Both the position numbers and the translations under genes were made by a program. A model generated the notes under the pieces. That model was not told the origin of the DNA. It searched no databases and was given only the letters and a program-made list of their open reading frames with translations. Below are positions 25,601 through 32,543 of a stretch of DNA of 33,765 bases, piece by piece. This stretch comes from a virus. The stretch covers positions 1 to 33,765 of IMG/VR virus record IMGVR_UViG_3300043411_000946. One strand, 5' to 3'. Every line of letters starts with the position of its first letter. Positions within the stretch are counted from its first letter, which is position 1.

Positions 25601-26512
25601 TTTGGGACAACAGCTTCGACTATTCGACACCCTAATTACAACGACTACACTCCGTTTGATAGTCTGAAGGCAGGTACTTCCCTTACAACTTGGGTAGATA
25701 GGACTGTGACCTACGGTAGCGCGTTCAACCCAACTGCTGGTCAAAGGTTAATGGTTATCCGCAACCTACCTGTAACAGGTGGCCCACTAGGTGTGTTGAA
25801 CTTTGACACCCCCGATCGATTCACGATGCAGGATTCTGGTCAAAACTTTACCACAGCGGGTGTCGTTAGTGGGGACTGGTTAAGCGCCTTTTGGATTGAT
25901 ATCACACTTAAGACTGCCCGTCGTCCGCTCACCTCAGTGTCGCACGCAGGTAACGTTACGCGATGCAAGTACACCTATCCGATCCTTACTAATCCTCCGA
26001 GTACGTACCTACCTAACTATACACCTACGTATGAGATATACCGCTCGTCGATGTACTTCTACTGGAACTTGAAGGCTAACTCCGCTGGTACGACTCACAC
26101 GATTGACGTAGATACGAGTGAGACAACCCAAGAGGCGGCATTCCTTGCAGCAAAGGCACAATGCGAGATCTACGCAATGCCTAGAGAGGATGTGTTCCTA
26201 TTCACGCTCTCTCCTGGACAGCCTACGGTCAAGATCAAGGATGCCGATGGAGTGACCTTCTCCAACCTCAAGTTGGCAGGGTCCGTAGATATCTCAGAGG
26301 AGTACTTGAACCTAGCTAGAATGGTTCAGAAGTCTGGCGGTATCGAAGTTGGAGAGGTTACGGGTGGAGTAGCAGCTGCTCTTGTCCGTAGACTCTCCAG
26401 ACCTAAGATGCACAACCAGTTGCTCACTCCAGTGAACAAGGTGAGCACTCTGGTTTGCTCGAATGTCAAGTCTGGGGCCCTAGCTAAGTACACGGCAAAG
26501 GGAGGTAAGTGA
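19658..26512 (+). CDS. giant tail spike-like protein with beta-helix and propeller-like repeats (2284 aa)
   Basis: ATG behind AGGAAA. Residues about 490-560 have the pectate-lyase-3 type opening of phage spikes: GLAIRDAVRAAALDGYGTV, LRRGKY, VVPPGVIVEGEGQSTQI. Further helix-like turns reappear near 1345 (LKDLAIQGSKSSTLKIESS) and 2197 (GVTFSNLKLAG). Between and around these are at least eight motifs of the form P-x-(V/I)-x-W-(D/N)-x-x-x-F-V, for example SPRVLWDGQNFVAFV, HPKVTWDGNQFVICFV and QVNWNTALGRWQVAV. These are typical of beta-propeller blades in secreted proteins. Copies of the small recurring beta module lie at about 19996-20220, 22169-22350, 23008-23215, 24849-25010 and 25795-26050. 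Role inferred: receptor-binding spike, perhaps depolymerising. No catalytic residues can be assigned. The gene contains a perfect 20-bp palindrome. Confidence 0.88.
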   Translation: MAGTFTVTGNVYSNLTKLEQEQLRKADFSSGGKALTVGDGEGTVGVGSINAEPYGTGPSVALDNTYSQTPPGSPGLGLETLTQVGLTSETVRWYGPTRIAAGTTGFGFSANQWRDLSADFGALGVVANDILLVKGETAGADSNEFAAATITVVAGNTLTCSNIYAPDVAVAGQFDTAGDSYSYLIIRPNVVQLFAVPGSGPLGREQSFMMVAPGSTLHVNPAPSLNAINADRIKNIVPPAFNGNIAVDRADSVYGPPNTGGPRLPLDTLGYRVVLYKSNNTGTGPDLNQPIATLSPVIDSTVAAADQRMTFDYRAGIVRFSCAPRSGDAIKPTGGNQGVNPTTGRLQLYAIFWAVDQTATIGASRSVYTVRSTESLAKVPGKVYYNNSAEGWMMGSSVNGGFYVQSYSPAEVPAADPGEKIDFGTYLSAGTDRFRGLRLRASDPRISMIPRQRVNTTTDPLSSTELRVADKTSFTLGGGTAPPQNQGADYFSASTTKGLRQSGLAIRDAVRAAALDGYGTVHLRRGKYVVLNTIVVPPGVIVEGEGQSTQIDSQYTSGVGVWPSVFKFGPNTSWGVYDFDYNELNSTYTPTTEFNYGATTKLEGIDVVWNPTRRVWGMVQADLLTNEIWFNEVRPDGTKVVSGSGFAVKNNANVLFSNASTNSDQHTPSHYPRIAYQQWSDEYSVVWVEEGGAPVGPKTKLQVVQATNTQGVVAFTRKFGPALVPPAGAYQDHPSVAVDNSVTDPAVSYRIAISYTGHDAPHNNATLSQGILDSITGATLASGVNALTSYIVVSSTDVSSDDQGNFLFAYSVRKHKLILGTTGNIVGETLVDAGIPDFTAVGVEIGSRFLYVNGTSVDYGTSGVVAAIAPASTLTIQNDTLAAWTNHTPVTYYLAPTSTIYTVRSSGLSFGTVNVVSGTAPVASSYIFDVREPDYVRLSRGVGSWAVVYQSFDTTAILAASSIKNWDNNLNTGFIDQVWGTCRDLTPRRLHLATCYALVNDFGVDISPRSPLTASSDDFYTRAGADTTTCQRSLGGRVVPLPNHNAILNVNRPGGYWEMEVAARNYSQPWTTTKVPSLIPDVTWTGQDWVVVSPSVNHIESATGTYLQSGPDFYLADPSFIFGSGGSSVDGSYLPATVAVGDWIYFPSVTQYAQIAAISSEHVVKFTGPVAGLVLTTTYSWYLVRPSNLGVSGGIKNPGFRISARGEVTVSTNFFTFADELPDATTHVPTLRHQETIWRPKLWGDYTVNNLFGAGYQAPTSDVSLNWNDVWTTSRLELNLFYRGVAVGAPKGCSELITTEFPMVALAWGENFYGFLDRNVSGSTGAPGNFKNQTVFYRQSFGPWEGGLKDLAIQGSKSSTLKIESSHHIFTRHGLLPNSGSPFFATDGYRNCFAHLAPQQLSNSFEPREASTYRSGMQSIYTDVTGRDPVRIREGLYMGLTSAEFDDSTFSPVVGSVVTAKQLNGSSPRVLWDGQNFVAFVGTTVLQAATVLAGVTTVFATSGSNPKLRGLISMFRFTGGDHSNSNPDNILGGGVSEVGASTVRLGSSTAVASTVISTGASADAEVRDALTFDVAFSGKVFCVAWSMGYNASPGDGADVTGGCMVGYSLFENGLNTPANSLGGYGYGVEATPLDVAFVTNSFKEKMTLIHPKVTWDGNQFVICFVHYDDATHRNIKYVTIPEYGVGSNVTFKALGADNVSRGDSGIEMKLGSIASTGNIVMTQNGILYIGMRPQPGDLVCINRSGDIATTIANAVDIAGWYTVVDYDPVSNEINIGRDLTAYVGLNVYGVLMSGGVMGGRNAPLLDNQFTAGVDTATLGRSAYGNYLQKAGDGVLVQEDPRSVLRIWGLEFDPSTNSFFILYEESTNDLWVTSFSLQSGVSIREPVRIASTATTTYAAIGMNGDSLLVVYAKTDIVYYAEVSKGLIATPNASRVNFSYTDVLGNTAGKMPGPTYGTGAYGAVRGIQVNWNTALGRWQVAVSFGTTASTIRHPNYNDYTPFDSLKAGTSLTTWVDRTVTYGSAFNPTAGQRLMVIRNLPVTGGPLGVLNFDTPDRFTMQDSGQNFTTAGVVSGDWLSAFWIDITLKTARRPLTSVSHAGNVTRCKYTYPILTNPPSTYLPNYTPTYEIYRSSMYFYWNLKANSAGTTHTIDVDTSETTQEAAFLAAKAQCEIYAMPREDVFLFTLSPGQPTVKIKDADGVTFSNLKLAGSVDISEEYLNLARMVQKSGGIEVGEVTGGVAAALVRRLSRPKMHNQLLTPVNKVSTLVCSNVKSGALAKYTAKGGK
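24793..24812. other. perfect 20-bp palindrome
   Basis: TATTGCCAGTACTGGCAATA equals its own reverse complement with no spacer, centred on a GTAC. It is in frame in the 2284-residue gene (encoding SIASTGNI). In random sequence of this length a perfect 20-bp palindrome is expected about 0.03 times. It could be a protein-binding site or an RNA hairpin. Confidence 0.7.
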
Positions 26513-26513
26513 A

Positions 26514-27170
26514 ATGTCCACCCACGTACTAGTCGGGCTGTTCGACGACCAAATCAACGGAGTTCTCACCACGAGTGGGACTCCTCCCATGTCAACGATT
26601 ACCGGGAACTACGTAATTCGAGTACCGGATGACATCCCAGTGCGAAACCCAACGAGCGTTGCAGACTTAATCACAAAGAAGTATGCAGGCACCCTAGGTA
26701 TGCATGCCCTATTCACCCAGATCATCTATGATGACATGCTGGATGGGTTGGGGATGAATGCAGGGGCTAGTAACGGGATTACGTTGGGGGATAGGGGTAC
26801 ATGCGGCCTCTACCCTGTCAATGGAGCTGTAATCCCGATTCTCCAGACCGCACCGTACGGTATTGTCTGGGGAGGTACTCCTCCAGGGCCTGCTCAGGCC
26901 ATCGTGACCTACGAGCTTTTTGAGTACGTGGATGTAGACGACAAGGGTTTAGTGTACGTACGTAAGTACCGTGAGGTCACCCCAGATACGAATGTGTCTG
27001 TTCAGGTTAGCTTCAACGGGGGGACCACTTTTTTTGCAGCTACCGATAAAGCATTAGTCTCAATCCCATTGGTGTCACGAGGGGCCTCAGTTGTTCTCAA
27101 GTTCACTAGGACAACCAATATTGCAACTAAGGGTCGGGTCTTGATCGGGTCTTGGGCGGTTCTTTTTTAA
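26514..27170 (+). CDS. phage structural protein of unknown role (218 aa)
   Basis: ATG lies 1 nt after the previous TGA; AGGGAGG inside the upstream gene is its ribosome binding site. The 218 residues include an N-terminal strand HVLVGLFDDQ, a mixed middle with KKYAGTLGMHALFTQIIYDDM (near 56-76) and a C-terminal beta sandwich (YVRKYREVTPDTNVSVQVSF, KGRVLIGSWAVLF). It has no membrane segment, signal peptide or enzyme motif. I do not recognise the family with confidence. Placed between two very large tail genes, it is likely a small structural or assembly partner (inference). The stop lies in a T-rich stretch (TTTTTTAA) with no visible hairpin before it. Confidence 0.82.
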   Translation: MSTHVLVGLFDDQINGVLTTSGTPPMSTITGNYVIRVPDDIPVRNPTSVADLITKKYAGTLGMHALFTQIIYDDMLDGLGMNAGASNGITLGDRGTCGLYPVNGAVIPILQTAPYGIVWGGTPPGPAQAIVTYELFEYVDVDDKGLVYVRKYREVTPDTNVSVQVSFNGGTTFFAATDKALVSIPLVSRGASVVLKFTRTTNIATKGRVLIGSWAVLF

Positions 27171-27200
27171 TGCTTTGTTGGTAGATGGAGATCAGATTTC

Positions 27201-30200
27201 ATGTCGGATAACTACGGTACAGGCGTATCTCGTGTTCTCGACCCAAAACAAGCTTCTATCCTAGGGGTTATCTGGCAGCAAGGTAAGCCCCCACTGGATA
27301 GCGAGTTGAACTTGGCTCAGCAGCTTCAAGCTAACTGGAGTCAGCAACTATGTCTGAGGGGCACCCCCTCTGGATTTTTGGGTAACGATGCGAACACCTC
27401 CAAGGACTACCTGACCAATCCAAGCTGGTCTAACTGGTTCCAATTTGGACGCCAACGATCTGGAGAGAAGCAGGCCATTGCATGGGCAGTGGTTAACGGC
27501 TGGCTTATCCCAGTGACGGGGACACGCACGGGTACTCCACCAGGATCTCCGAACAACACGGACACCTGGAACAAGATTGCACTGGACCCCCCTCCAGCAA
27601 ACAGTGGGGACTTCCGAGCAGACTTTACGTTCCTGGAAGTGTGGGTTGCGAGAGTTCCTCCAGGACCCTCTACGCTCAACAAGCCAAGTGCTTCGGCTGT
27701 CTACCGTTACGGAAATGTTGAGGGTGGTTACAGTTACCTACCTGACGATATTCAGGACCCTCAAATCGGGGTAGAGACAACGCAGAGAGTTCAAGTCCAA
27801 TACCGAATCCGAGTAGTCAAGGGACTCATTGGGCTAGCTACCTACCCGGATGGGTTTGACCCGACCCTCGTGAAGGGCCGAGGAGCCGCCACAGCTGACA
27901 CAGCCTTCACCTTCACCAACATGCGTCAGGAACTCGGGGACCCAGGTCTCTGGAGGGCTGGAGATGGAACTGCAAACTCACTAGGTACCGTGGATGGGTA
28001 TGTCTATGCCATCCCGCTTTGTGCTGTCTTCCGTCGTAACTCTGTCGTGTGGTCAGGAGACCCATCGCAGAACCTCAATGGGGGGTTCAATCGTAACCCG
28101 GTCGCTACAGACCGAACGGGAGTGCAGACCTTTTCTACCGTAGCTACGCTTGCGGCTGGGATAACGGATGTCGCTACCTCGCTCACGATTGTATCTGCTA
28201 CGAACATTCCGCTACCCACATCTCCAGCGTCCCCTGTTCTCATTCAGATCGGGGATGAGTTACTCACCTACACGTCCATTTCAGGGACCACCCTTAGTGG
28301 GCTAACCCGAGGTGTGAACGGAACCCAGAAGGAAGCTCACCTAATTGGGCGGACCATCAAGGTTGTGTCTAGTCGTCCTGACGGGCTCTTCTCGGATCAG
28401 ATCGCAGCTACCGATATTCTGGACCTACGCCATGTGGTTAGCCCCAACGGGTTCGACTACTCCGCGCTATTGGCCGGGAGTCTCGACAAGCTCTTGAAGG
28501 GCCAGCTGAGGTCCAACTGGAAGAGAACTGGAGGAGGGCCGCAAGGCACCTTCATCACGTACCAGGATAAGGTGTCCGCTTCGGCTGCGGGTATGGGGAT
28601 CACGAAGGTCGACTCCCCTGACGGCATCCGTATGATTTTCTCGGATGCAGCGGCCATGCAAAAGGTGGAGGTACTCTGCACTCCATTTACAGCAGCTGTA
28701 GCTATCCCAGCAACTCAACCTATCGGCACGTCTTGGTCGCTTGCGATCAACGCGCTAACGACAAGACAACGATCCGGTAACCAGTGGGACACAGAGTTGT
28801 CCGCAGGCGATGGGTTGGGGGATCGCATCAATATTCTTGTCGCTCAATTCAAGAACACTGTACCTGGAGCAGATGCAGATCAGGTGCGACTCTTGAATGA
28901 GTCTCCAGCAGCTAGCTCTGCGGGGCAGAGTGCGGGTGGAGCTACCTTCACGGATGCAACGAGTGACCTTTCGAAGGTACAGCCTGGAGACACCTTGGTG
29001 ATTTACCAAGGTACCAATCGAGGGTCCTTTCCGGTCCTCAGCTCCGTTGCACAAGTTGTAACTGTCGATGGAGTCTTGGTGGCAGGATCTGGGATCACCT
29101 ACGAGATACGTCGAGGTGTGGGGTCAATCCAAGTTCGGATCGATGGTATGGAAGAGCCCCTTCCTCAGCATCGCTTCAAGGTTACACCGCTCAACCCAAC
29201 ATCGAGCGATGACCTTACGATCGAGTTCATTGGGGTAGGTGTTCCCTTCCCAATTGCAAAGACTGTCTACGTCACTTCGCACGTACAGTACGGAGCGGGT
29301 AGAGGTCTCTCGCACAGGCCTGACTCGATCCATAACCTTGCAATGTACAACCCAGCAGCGGACATTCTTGTCCCATCGATTGGGGTACCGTCCACGAACT
29401 ACACCTTGGGTACGACGTGGGCTCTACTCTGGAGCAAGTATCGATCGGCAGCTTACAAGAACTTGCTACCGGTCACAGCAGGGTCCTATGCCGACCTTGG
29501 AAGTAAGACCGTCATCCTTACTCCGTTCCGTCGTATCGCGTACCCTGCGACACCAACAGGAGTGAGAACTCAAGATGGTGAAAGTACGAACCGCTACACG
29601 GCTACCGTCACAACGGGCACGGCTGGTTCGTCTGTAGGAACGACTACCTTCACAGATGCTGGAGCTGGATTTGGGGTCAGTGGAGTTGTTGCGAACGACA
29701 GCTTCGAAGTGACCAAGGGCCTAGCCGCTGGCAAGTATCGTGTGGTCACCGTTAGTCCAACGACGTTGGTTCTAGACCGCCCGATCCCAACCGCATCGAA
29801 CATTGCCTACAGCGTGTATCATACACAAGGCTTGATGCCCTTCAAGAAGCGGGACGGACTAACAGCGAAGTGGACCACGACAGACCCACTAGGTCTCTTC
29901 TCAGGCTCGTCAGATCCTGATGCAAACCGGAAGAACTTTTTCGTCTCTCTGCCTCGACACTTGGTGCCTGGTTGGGGAGAGGTTCATGCTCCAATCCTCG
30001 CAACTAACGGAGCCCTGTTTCATCGTGGTGTAAACTACATGCTTCAAGCTCGTGAGGGTCTTAACACCAACACGACAGATGCTGACCACTGCAAGCAGTT
30101 CATCAACTACACCTCGAACGTTCCGTTGTCCTACGCCTCCATGTCTACGGGTAACTTTTCTGGCCCTACGACAGTACCTGCAACCTACAACTCCACCTTC

Positions 30201-31754
30201 TCGTATGGCGGAGTCACGCAAGCAGGTGCAAGGCTCTTCACGGATCAACGAGGTCTAGGTCGCCAAGGAATTGAGCTGCCTCCTTTCTATGGCATCGCAC
30301 GACTGTTTGGAGTCTACGAGTCCAGTGACTACAAGACGAACGGATCTGCCTTCAACCCATCGACCCGAGAGTTGACCGGAGGTGGAGCTAAGAATCTACT
30401 TCGTGCAAACTTCACGGGTCCAACCTTTTGGGTTGAGATCGATGACGATGGGGACTCAACCTTCGTCGTCAACGCAAACGCTCTAGACCTAGACAAGTCC
30501 CCCGTGGCCATCCCAAGTTTTGCTTCGAAGCACTACGTGGTGGAAGCTTCTGTGTTTGGTTTTGACCGAGACTCGTTTGATCTCACGAAGCCCTTCCGAC
30601 TTGTCCTGTCGAGAGATCGAACCGCTGCAAACACTGGGGTGCGTGCAACGAATACGGATGCCATCGTGGTGGGTCCTGTATGCGTGCTACCTGGACCTCT
30701 GACAACGTCAGATACGGTACTTGTAAACTACAGCCGAACTCCTTACCAAGGCGACCCTTGGGGAAGTCAGTTGAACTACCTCGATGTAGGGTACAGTCCT
30801 GGACCGCTTCAGACATCGACGGCCTACCAACTGGTCTCGTCTCAACTAGACGAGTCTGCCCTTACTCGACCGAACCAAACCTCGCTTGAGGTCCTGGCCT
30901 CGAAGGGGTTCATTACGTCACTCGGGTCTGGACGCCTTAGTGGTGACGTGGTTGCAGGCAACGCTTACGACTTCCGAAATGTCGGATTTGAAGAGCCTAC
31001 AACTTACCCTCCTGTGAGTGGGGTTACGCCTCGCCCAAGAGTCAACATGGGAGCCATCCACCCATTGGTCGCTAGTGATGTGAACCCAGAGTACCTAGGG
31101 GCATCCGAGCGTCTACCCATGGGCGCGCTATGGCGAGACAAGGACTTCCGAGGGGACGCCTTCACGAAGACCAACCAAGCACCTCTTGTGTACACTGCAT
31201 CCACTGGCGTTGGCGTTGGTGGTGCGAGCTTGGCAAGAACCAAGACTCTAGACCAGGAGGAGATTGCGCTCGTGACGGCAACTCAATCCTCAGGCCAAAC
31301 CGGAGACGTTCTAGTGCACGTTGACGGAGAGGTTGGTAACTACGCTGCTCTCACGAACTTCCGAACCTACCGTGGTGGGTCGGCATTCATGGGTAGTGGA
31401 GAACGACCGGGAGGTGAGATCTTCACCTCATTCGATGCCCTCACAGACTTCAGTCAGGTTCTGGTTGGCCAAGCCTTCCTTGTTCGCAACACGGTTACGA
31501 CTGTAGGTGCGAACGAGGTCTCAGCTGGAGACGAGTTGCTTATGGCAATCGTCACGACTCGCATCCGCAACGCACAAGCCGCTGGAGTGTCTACCTCGTC
31601 TACGTCCGTGGTAGGAACGAACGGTACAGCAGAGGGTTACTCTGCTGTAGCCCTCTACCGTATCGACGGCCATCCTCTACTCTCGGACAACGTGAAGTAC
31701 GAGGTCGACCCAACTACTGTCCTTCTTCCCAAGAAGTTTAGCTTCGGAGGCTAG
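27201..31754 (+). CDS. giant phage tail/baseplate-type protein (1517 aa), paralogue of the gene at 14831
   Basis: ATG with GGAG 10 nt upstream. The N-terminus QQGKPPLDSELNL (26-38), FLEVW, YRYGNV, RVQVQYRIRVVKG, GDPGLWRAGDG (near 247), TVDGYVYAIPLCAVFRRN and LDLRHV repeat the order seen in the protein at 14831. Residues about 330-395 hold a phage tail module with IGDELLTYTSISGTTLSGL followed by TRGVNGTQKEAH. Two copies of the recurring beta module follow (28935-29118 and 29638-29829). A late block (RPRVNMGAIHPLV ... ASERLPMGALWRDKDFRG) resembles conserved parts of large phage baseplate-region proteins. The end (LLMAIVTTRI ... VALYRIDGHPLLSD) matches the end of the 14831 product. Structural, probably baseplate or fibre-anchoring (inference). 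Confidence 0.9.
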   Translation: MSDNYGTGVSRVLDPKQASILGVIWQQGKPPLDSELNLAQQLQANWSQQLCLRGTPSGFLGNDANTSKDYLTNPSWSNWFQFGRQRSGEKQAIAWAVVNGWLIPVTGTRTGTPPGSPNNTDTWNKIALDPPPANSGDFRADFTFLEVWVARVPPGPSTLNKPSASAVYRYGNVEGGYSYLPDDIQDPQIGVETTQRVQVQYRIRVVKGLIGLATYPDGFDPTLVKGRGAATADTAFTFTNMRQELGDPGLWRAGDGTANSLGTVDGYVYAIPLCAVFRRNSVVWSGDPSQNLNGGFNRNPVATDRTGVQTFSTVATLAAGITDVATSLTIVSATNIPLPTSPASPVLIQIGDELLTYTSISGTTLSGLTRGVNGTQKEAHLIGRTIKVVSSRPDGLFSDQIAATDILDLRHVVSPNGFDYSALLAGSLDKLLKGQLRSNWKRTGGGPQGTFITYQDKVSASAAGMGITKVDSPDGIRMIFSDAAAMQKVEVLCTPFTAAVAIPATQPIGTSWSLAINALTTRQRSGNQWDTELSAGDGLGDRINILVAQFKNTVPGADADQVRLLNESPAASSAGQSAGGATFTDATSDLSKVQPGDTLVIYQGTNRGSFPVLSSVAQVVTVDGVLVAGSGITYEIRRGVGSIQVRIDGMEEPLPQHRFKVTPLNPTSSDDLTIEFIGVGVPFPIAKTVYVTSHVQYGAGRGLSHRPDSIHNLAMYNPAADILVPSIGVPSTNYTLGTTWALLWSKYRSAAYKNLLPVTAGSYADLGSKTVILTPFRRIAYPATPTGVRTQDGESTNRYTATVTTGTAGSSVGTTTFTDAGAGFGVSGVVANDSFEVTKGLAAGKYRVVTVSPTTLVLDRPIPTASNIAYSVYHTQGLMPFKKRDGLTAKWTTTDPLGLFSGSSDPDANRKNFFVSLPRHLVPGWGEVHAPILATNGALFHRGVNYMLQAREGLNTNTTDADHCKQFINYTSNVPLSYASMSTGNFSGPTTVPATYNSTFSYGGVTQAGARLFTDQRGLGRQGIELPPFYGIARLFGVYESSDYKTNGSAFNPSTRELTGGGAKNLLRANFTGPTFWVEIDDDGDSTFVVNANALDLDKSPVAIPSFASKHYVVEASVFGFDRDSFDLTKPFRLVLSRDRTAANTGVRATNTDAIVVGPVCVLPGPLTTSDTVLVNYSRTPYQGDPWGSQLNYLDVGYSPGPLQTSTAYQLVSSQLDESALTRPNQTSLEVLASKGFITSLGSGRLSGDVVAGNAYDFRNVGFEEPTTYPPVSGVTPRPRVNMGAIHPLVASDVNPEYLGASERLPMGALWRDKDFRGDAFTKTNQAPLVYTASTGVGVGGASLARTKTLDQEEIALVTATQSSGQTGDVLVHVDGEVGNYAALTNFRTYRGGSAFMGSGERPGGEIFTSFDALTDFSQVLVGQAFLVRNTVTTVGANEVSAGDELLMAIVTTRIRNAQAAGVSTSSTSVVGTNGTAEGYSAVALYRIDGHPLLSDNVKYEVDPTTVLLPKKFSFGG
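31625..31649 (+). other. 10-bp perfect stem-loop near the end of the 1517-aa gene
   Basis: TACAGCAGAG (31625-31634) and CTCTGCTGTA (31640-31649) are perfect complements around GGTTA. An outer pair ACGGTA/TACCGT could extend it with a bulge. It is coding, 105 nt before the stop. Purpose unknown. Confidence 0.55.
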
Positions 31755-31756
31755 TC

Positions 31757-32056
31757 ATGGCGCGTGGAACCATAACGGTCTATGACATCCCCCCCGAGGT
31801 TCGGTCCAAGGGGGCGGCACAGGCCCGACAGCAGTTACACACATTGCTCTCTAACCCACACCTTACGGCAACTCAACGAGCTGAGTTGCTCGATCGGTTG
31901 GCCTGGGTAGCTAAGTGGGAGGAGGCAGATGTTGGTGAGATTCTACCTAGGCCTGTGCCAACTGTTGTAGTGGCAGAGCAAGTTCCGGAGACTCAACGAG
32001 CTGCTCAACACCACTCAGTTTTCATTGATGAGTCTCTGAGTGTAGAGGAAACCTAA
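31757..32056 (+). CDS. small hypothetical protein (99 aa)
   Basis: ATG 2 nt after the previous TAG, with CGGAGG 6 nt ahead. The first two thirds is helical and charged (RSKGAAQARQQLHTLLSNPH, TATQRAELLDRLAWVAKWEE), the last third is acidic and likely disordered, ending DESLSVEET. No membrane segment, zinc site or known motif is seen. I do not recognise it. It is the first small soluble gene after the structural block and sits next to two membrane-protein genes, so it may be an assembly or lysis accessory (inference only). Confidence 0.78.
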   Translation: MARGTITVYDIPPEVRSKGAAQARQQLHTLLSNPHLTATQRAELLDRLAWVAKWEEADVGEILPRPVPTVVVAEQVPETQRAAQHHSVFIDESLSVEET

Positions 32057-32057
32057 C

Positions 32058-32534
32058 ATGGCCATGGACCTAGATACCGTAATGAATGCATTCGTCAATG
32101 TGCAGACGATAATTATCTGCCTCTCAATCTACTTGATGACTTACGTGATTCGTAAGGTTGTTGAAGGGGTTTGGAAGGGAGCTAAGACAAATCGTATCTG
32201 GCGAGAGGTATGGCTGCCTATCGGACCTATCGTAAACGGAGGTCTTGTTGGGGTCATGGCCAAGACGTTCGTTTGGCCTACCGTCGTAGATACCTCCCTT
32301 TCGGGTAGGATCATGTATGGTGCGATTTGCGGTGTATTCTCTGCTCTGCTTTACAGCAGGGTTAGGTCCTTCATCCAGAGCACCCCAGCTCAATCGAAGG
32401 GTCATGGGGGTTTACTAAAGCCAGTAAACCCCCATGACCCACCTCCAGCGGATGAGGATACCTCGGACTCGGATCCTCCTCCAGCGGATGACCTAACCCC
32501 GGAAACTCCTCCACCACCAGACGAGAAACGGTAA
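32058..32534 (+). CDS. small membrane protein, holin-like candidate (158 aa)
   Basis: ATG at 32058, one base after the previous stop, with GAGGAA in the upstream gene. Apolar segments lie at about 15-32 (VQTIIICLSIYLMTYVIRKV), 52-70 (LPIGPIVNGGLVGVMAKTF) and 83-103 (GRIMYGAICGVFSALLYSRV), suggesting two to three membrane spans. The tail from about 113 is proline- and acid-rich, with a doubled 14-nt DNA repeat (32442-32455 and 32478-32491) encoding PPAD. Small size, several spans and a charged tail fit phage holins, but no sequence family is recognised and another membrane role is possible. A perfect 18-bp hairpin lies where the membrane part meets the tail, encoding GHGGLLKPVNPHDP. Confidence 0.82.
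   Translation: MAMDLDTVMNAFVNVQTIIICLSIYLMTYVIRKVVEGVWKGAKTNRIWREVWLPIGPIVNGGLVGVMAKTFVWPTVVDTSLSGRIMYGAICGVFSALLYSRVRSFIQSTPAQSKGHGGLLKPVNPHDPPPADEDTSDSDPPPADDLTPETPPPPDEKR
32399..32440 (+). repeat. perfect 18-bp inverted repeat (hairpin) inside a coding gene
   Basis: GGGTCATGGGGGTTTACT (32399-32416) and its exact reverse complement (32423-32440) flank a 6-nt loop AAAGCC. The structure is in frame and does not break the protein. No T run follows (ACCTCC), so it is not a normal intrinsic terminator. It would form a very stable RNA stem, suitable for RNase III processing, ribosome slowing or transcript protection. It could also be a short palindromic insertion. The function is unknown. Confidence 0.95.
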
Positions 32535-32543
32535 GTGAACTCC

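Noticed and set aside
17464-26512. Diversity-generating retroelement target in the fibre genes
   Set aside because: No reverse transcriptase and no template/variable repeat pair differing at adenines was seen in the window.
32399-32440. Intrinsic terminator at the 18-bp hairpin
   Set aside because: The stem is followed by ACCTCC and not a T run, and lies in the middle of a gene.
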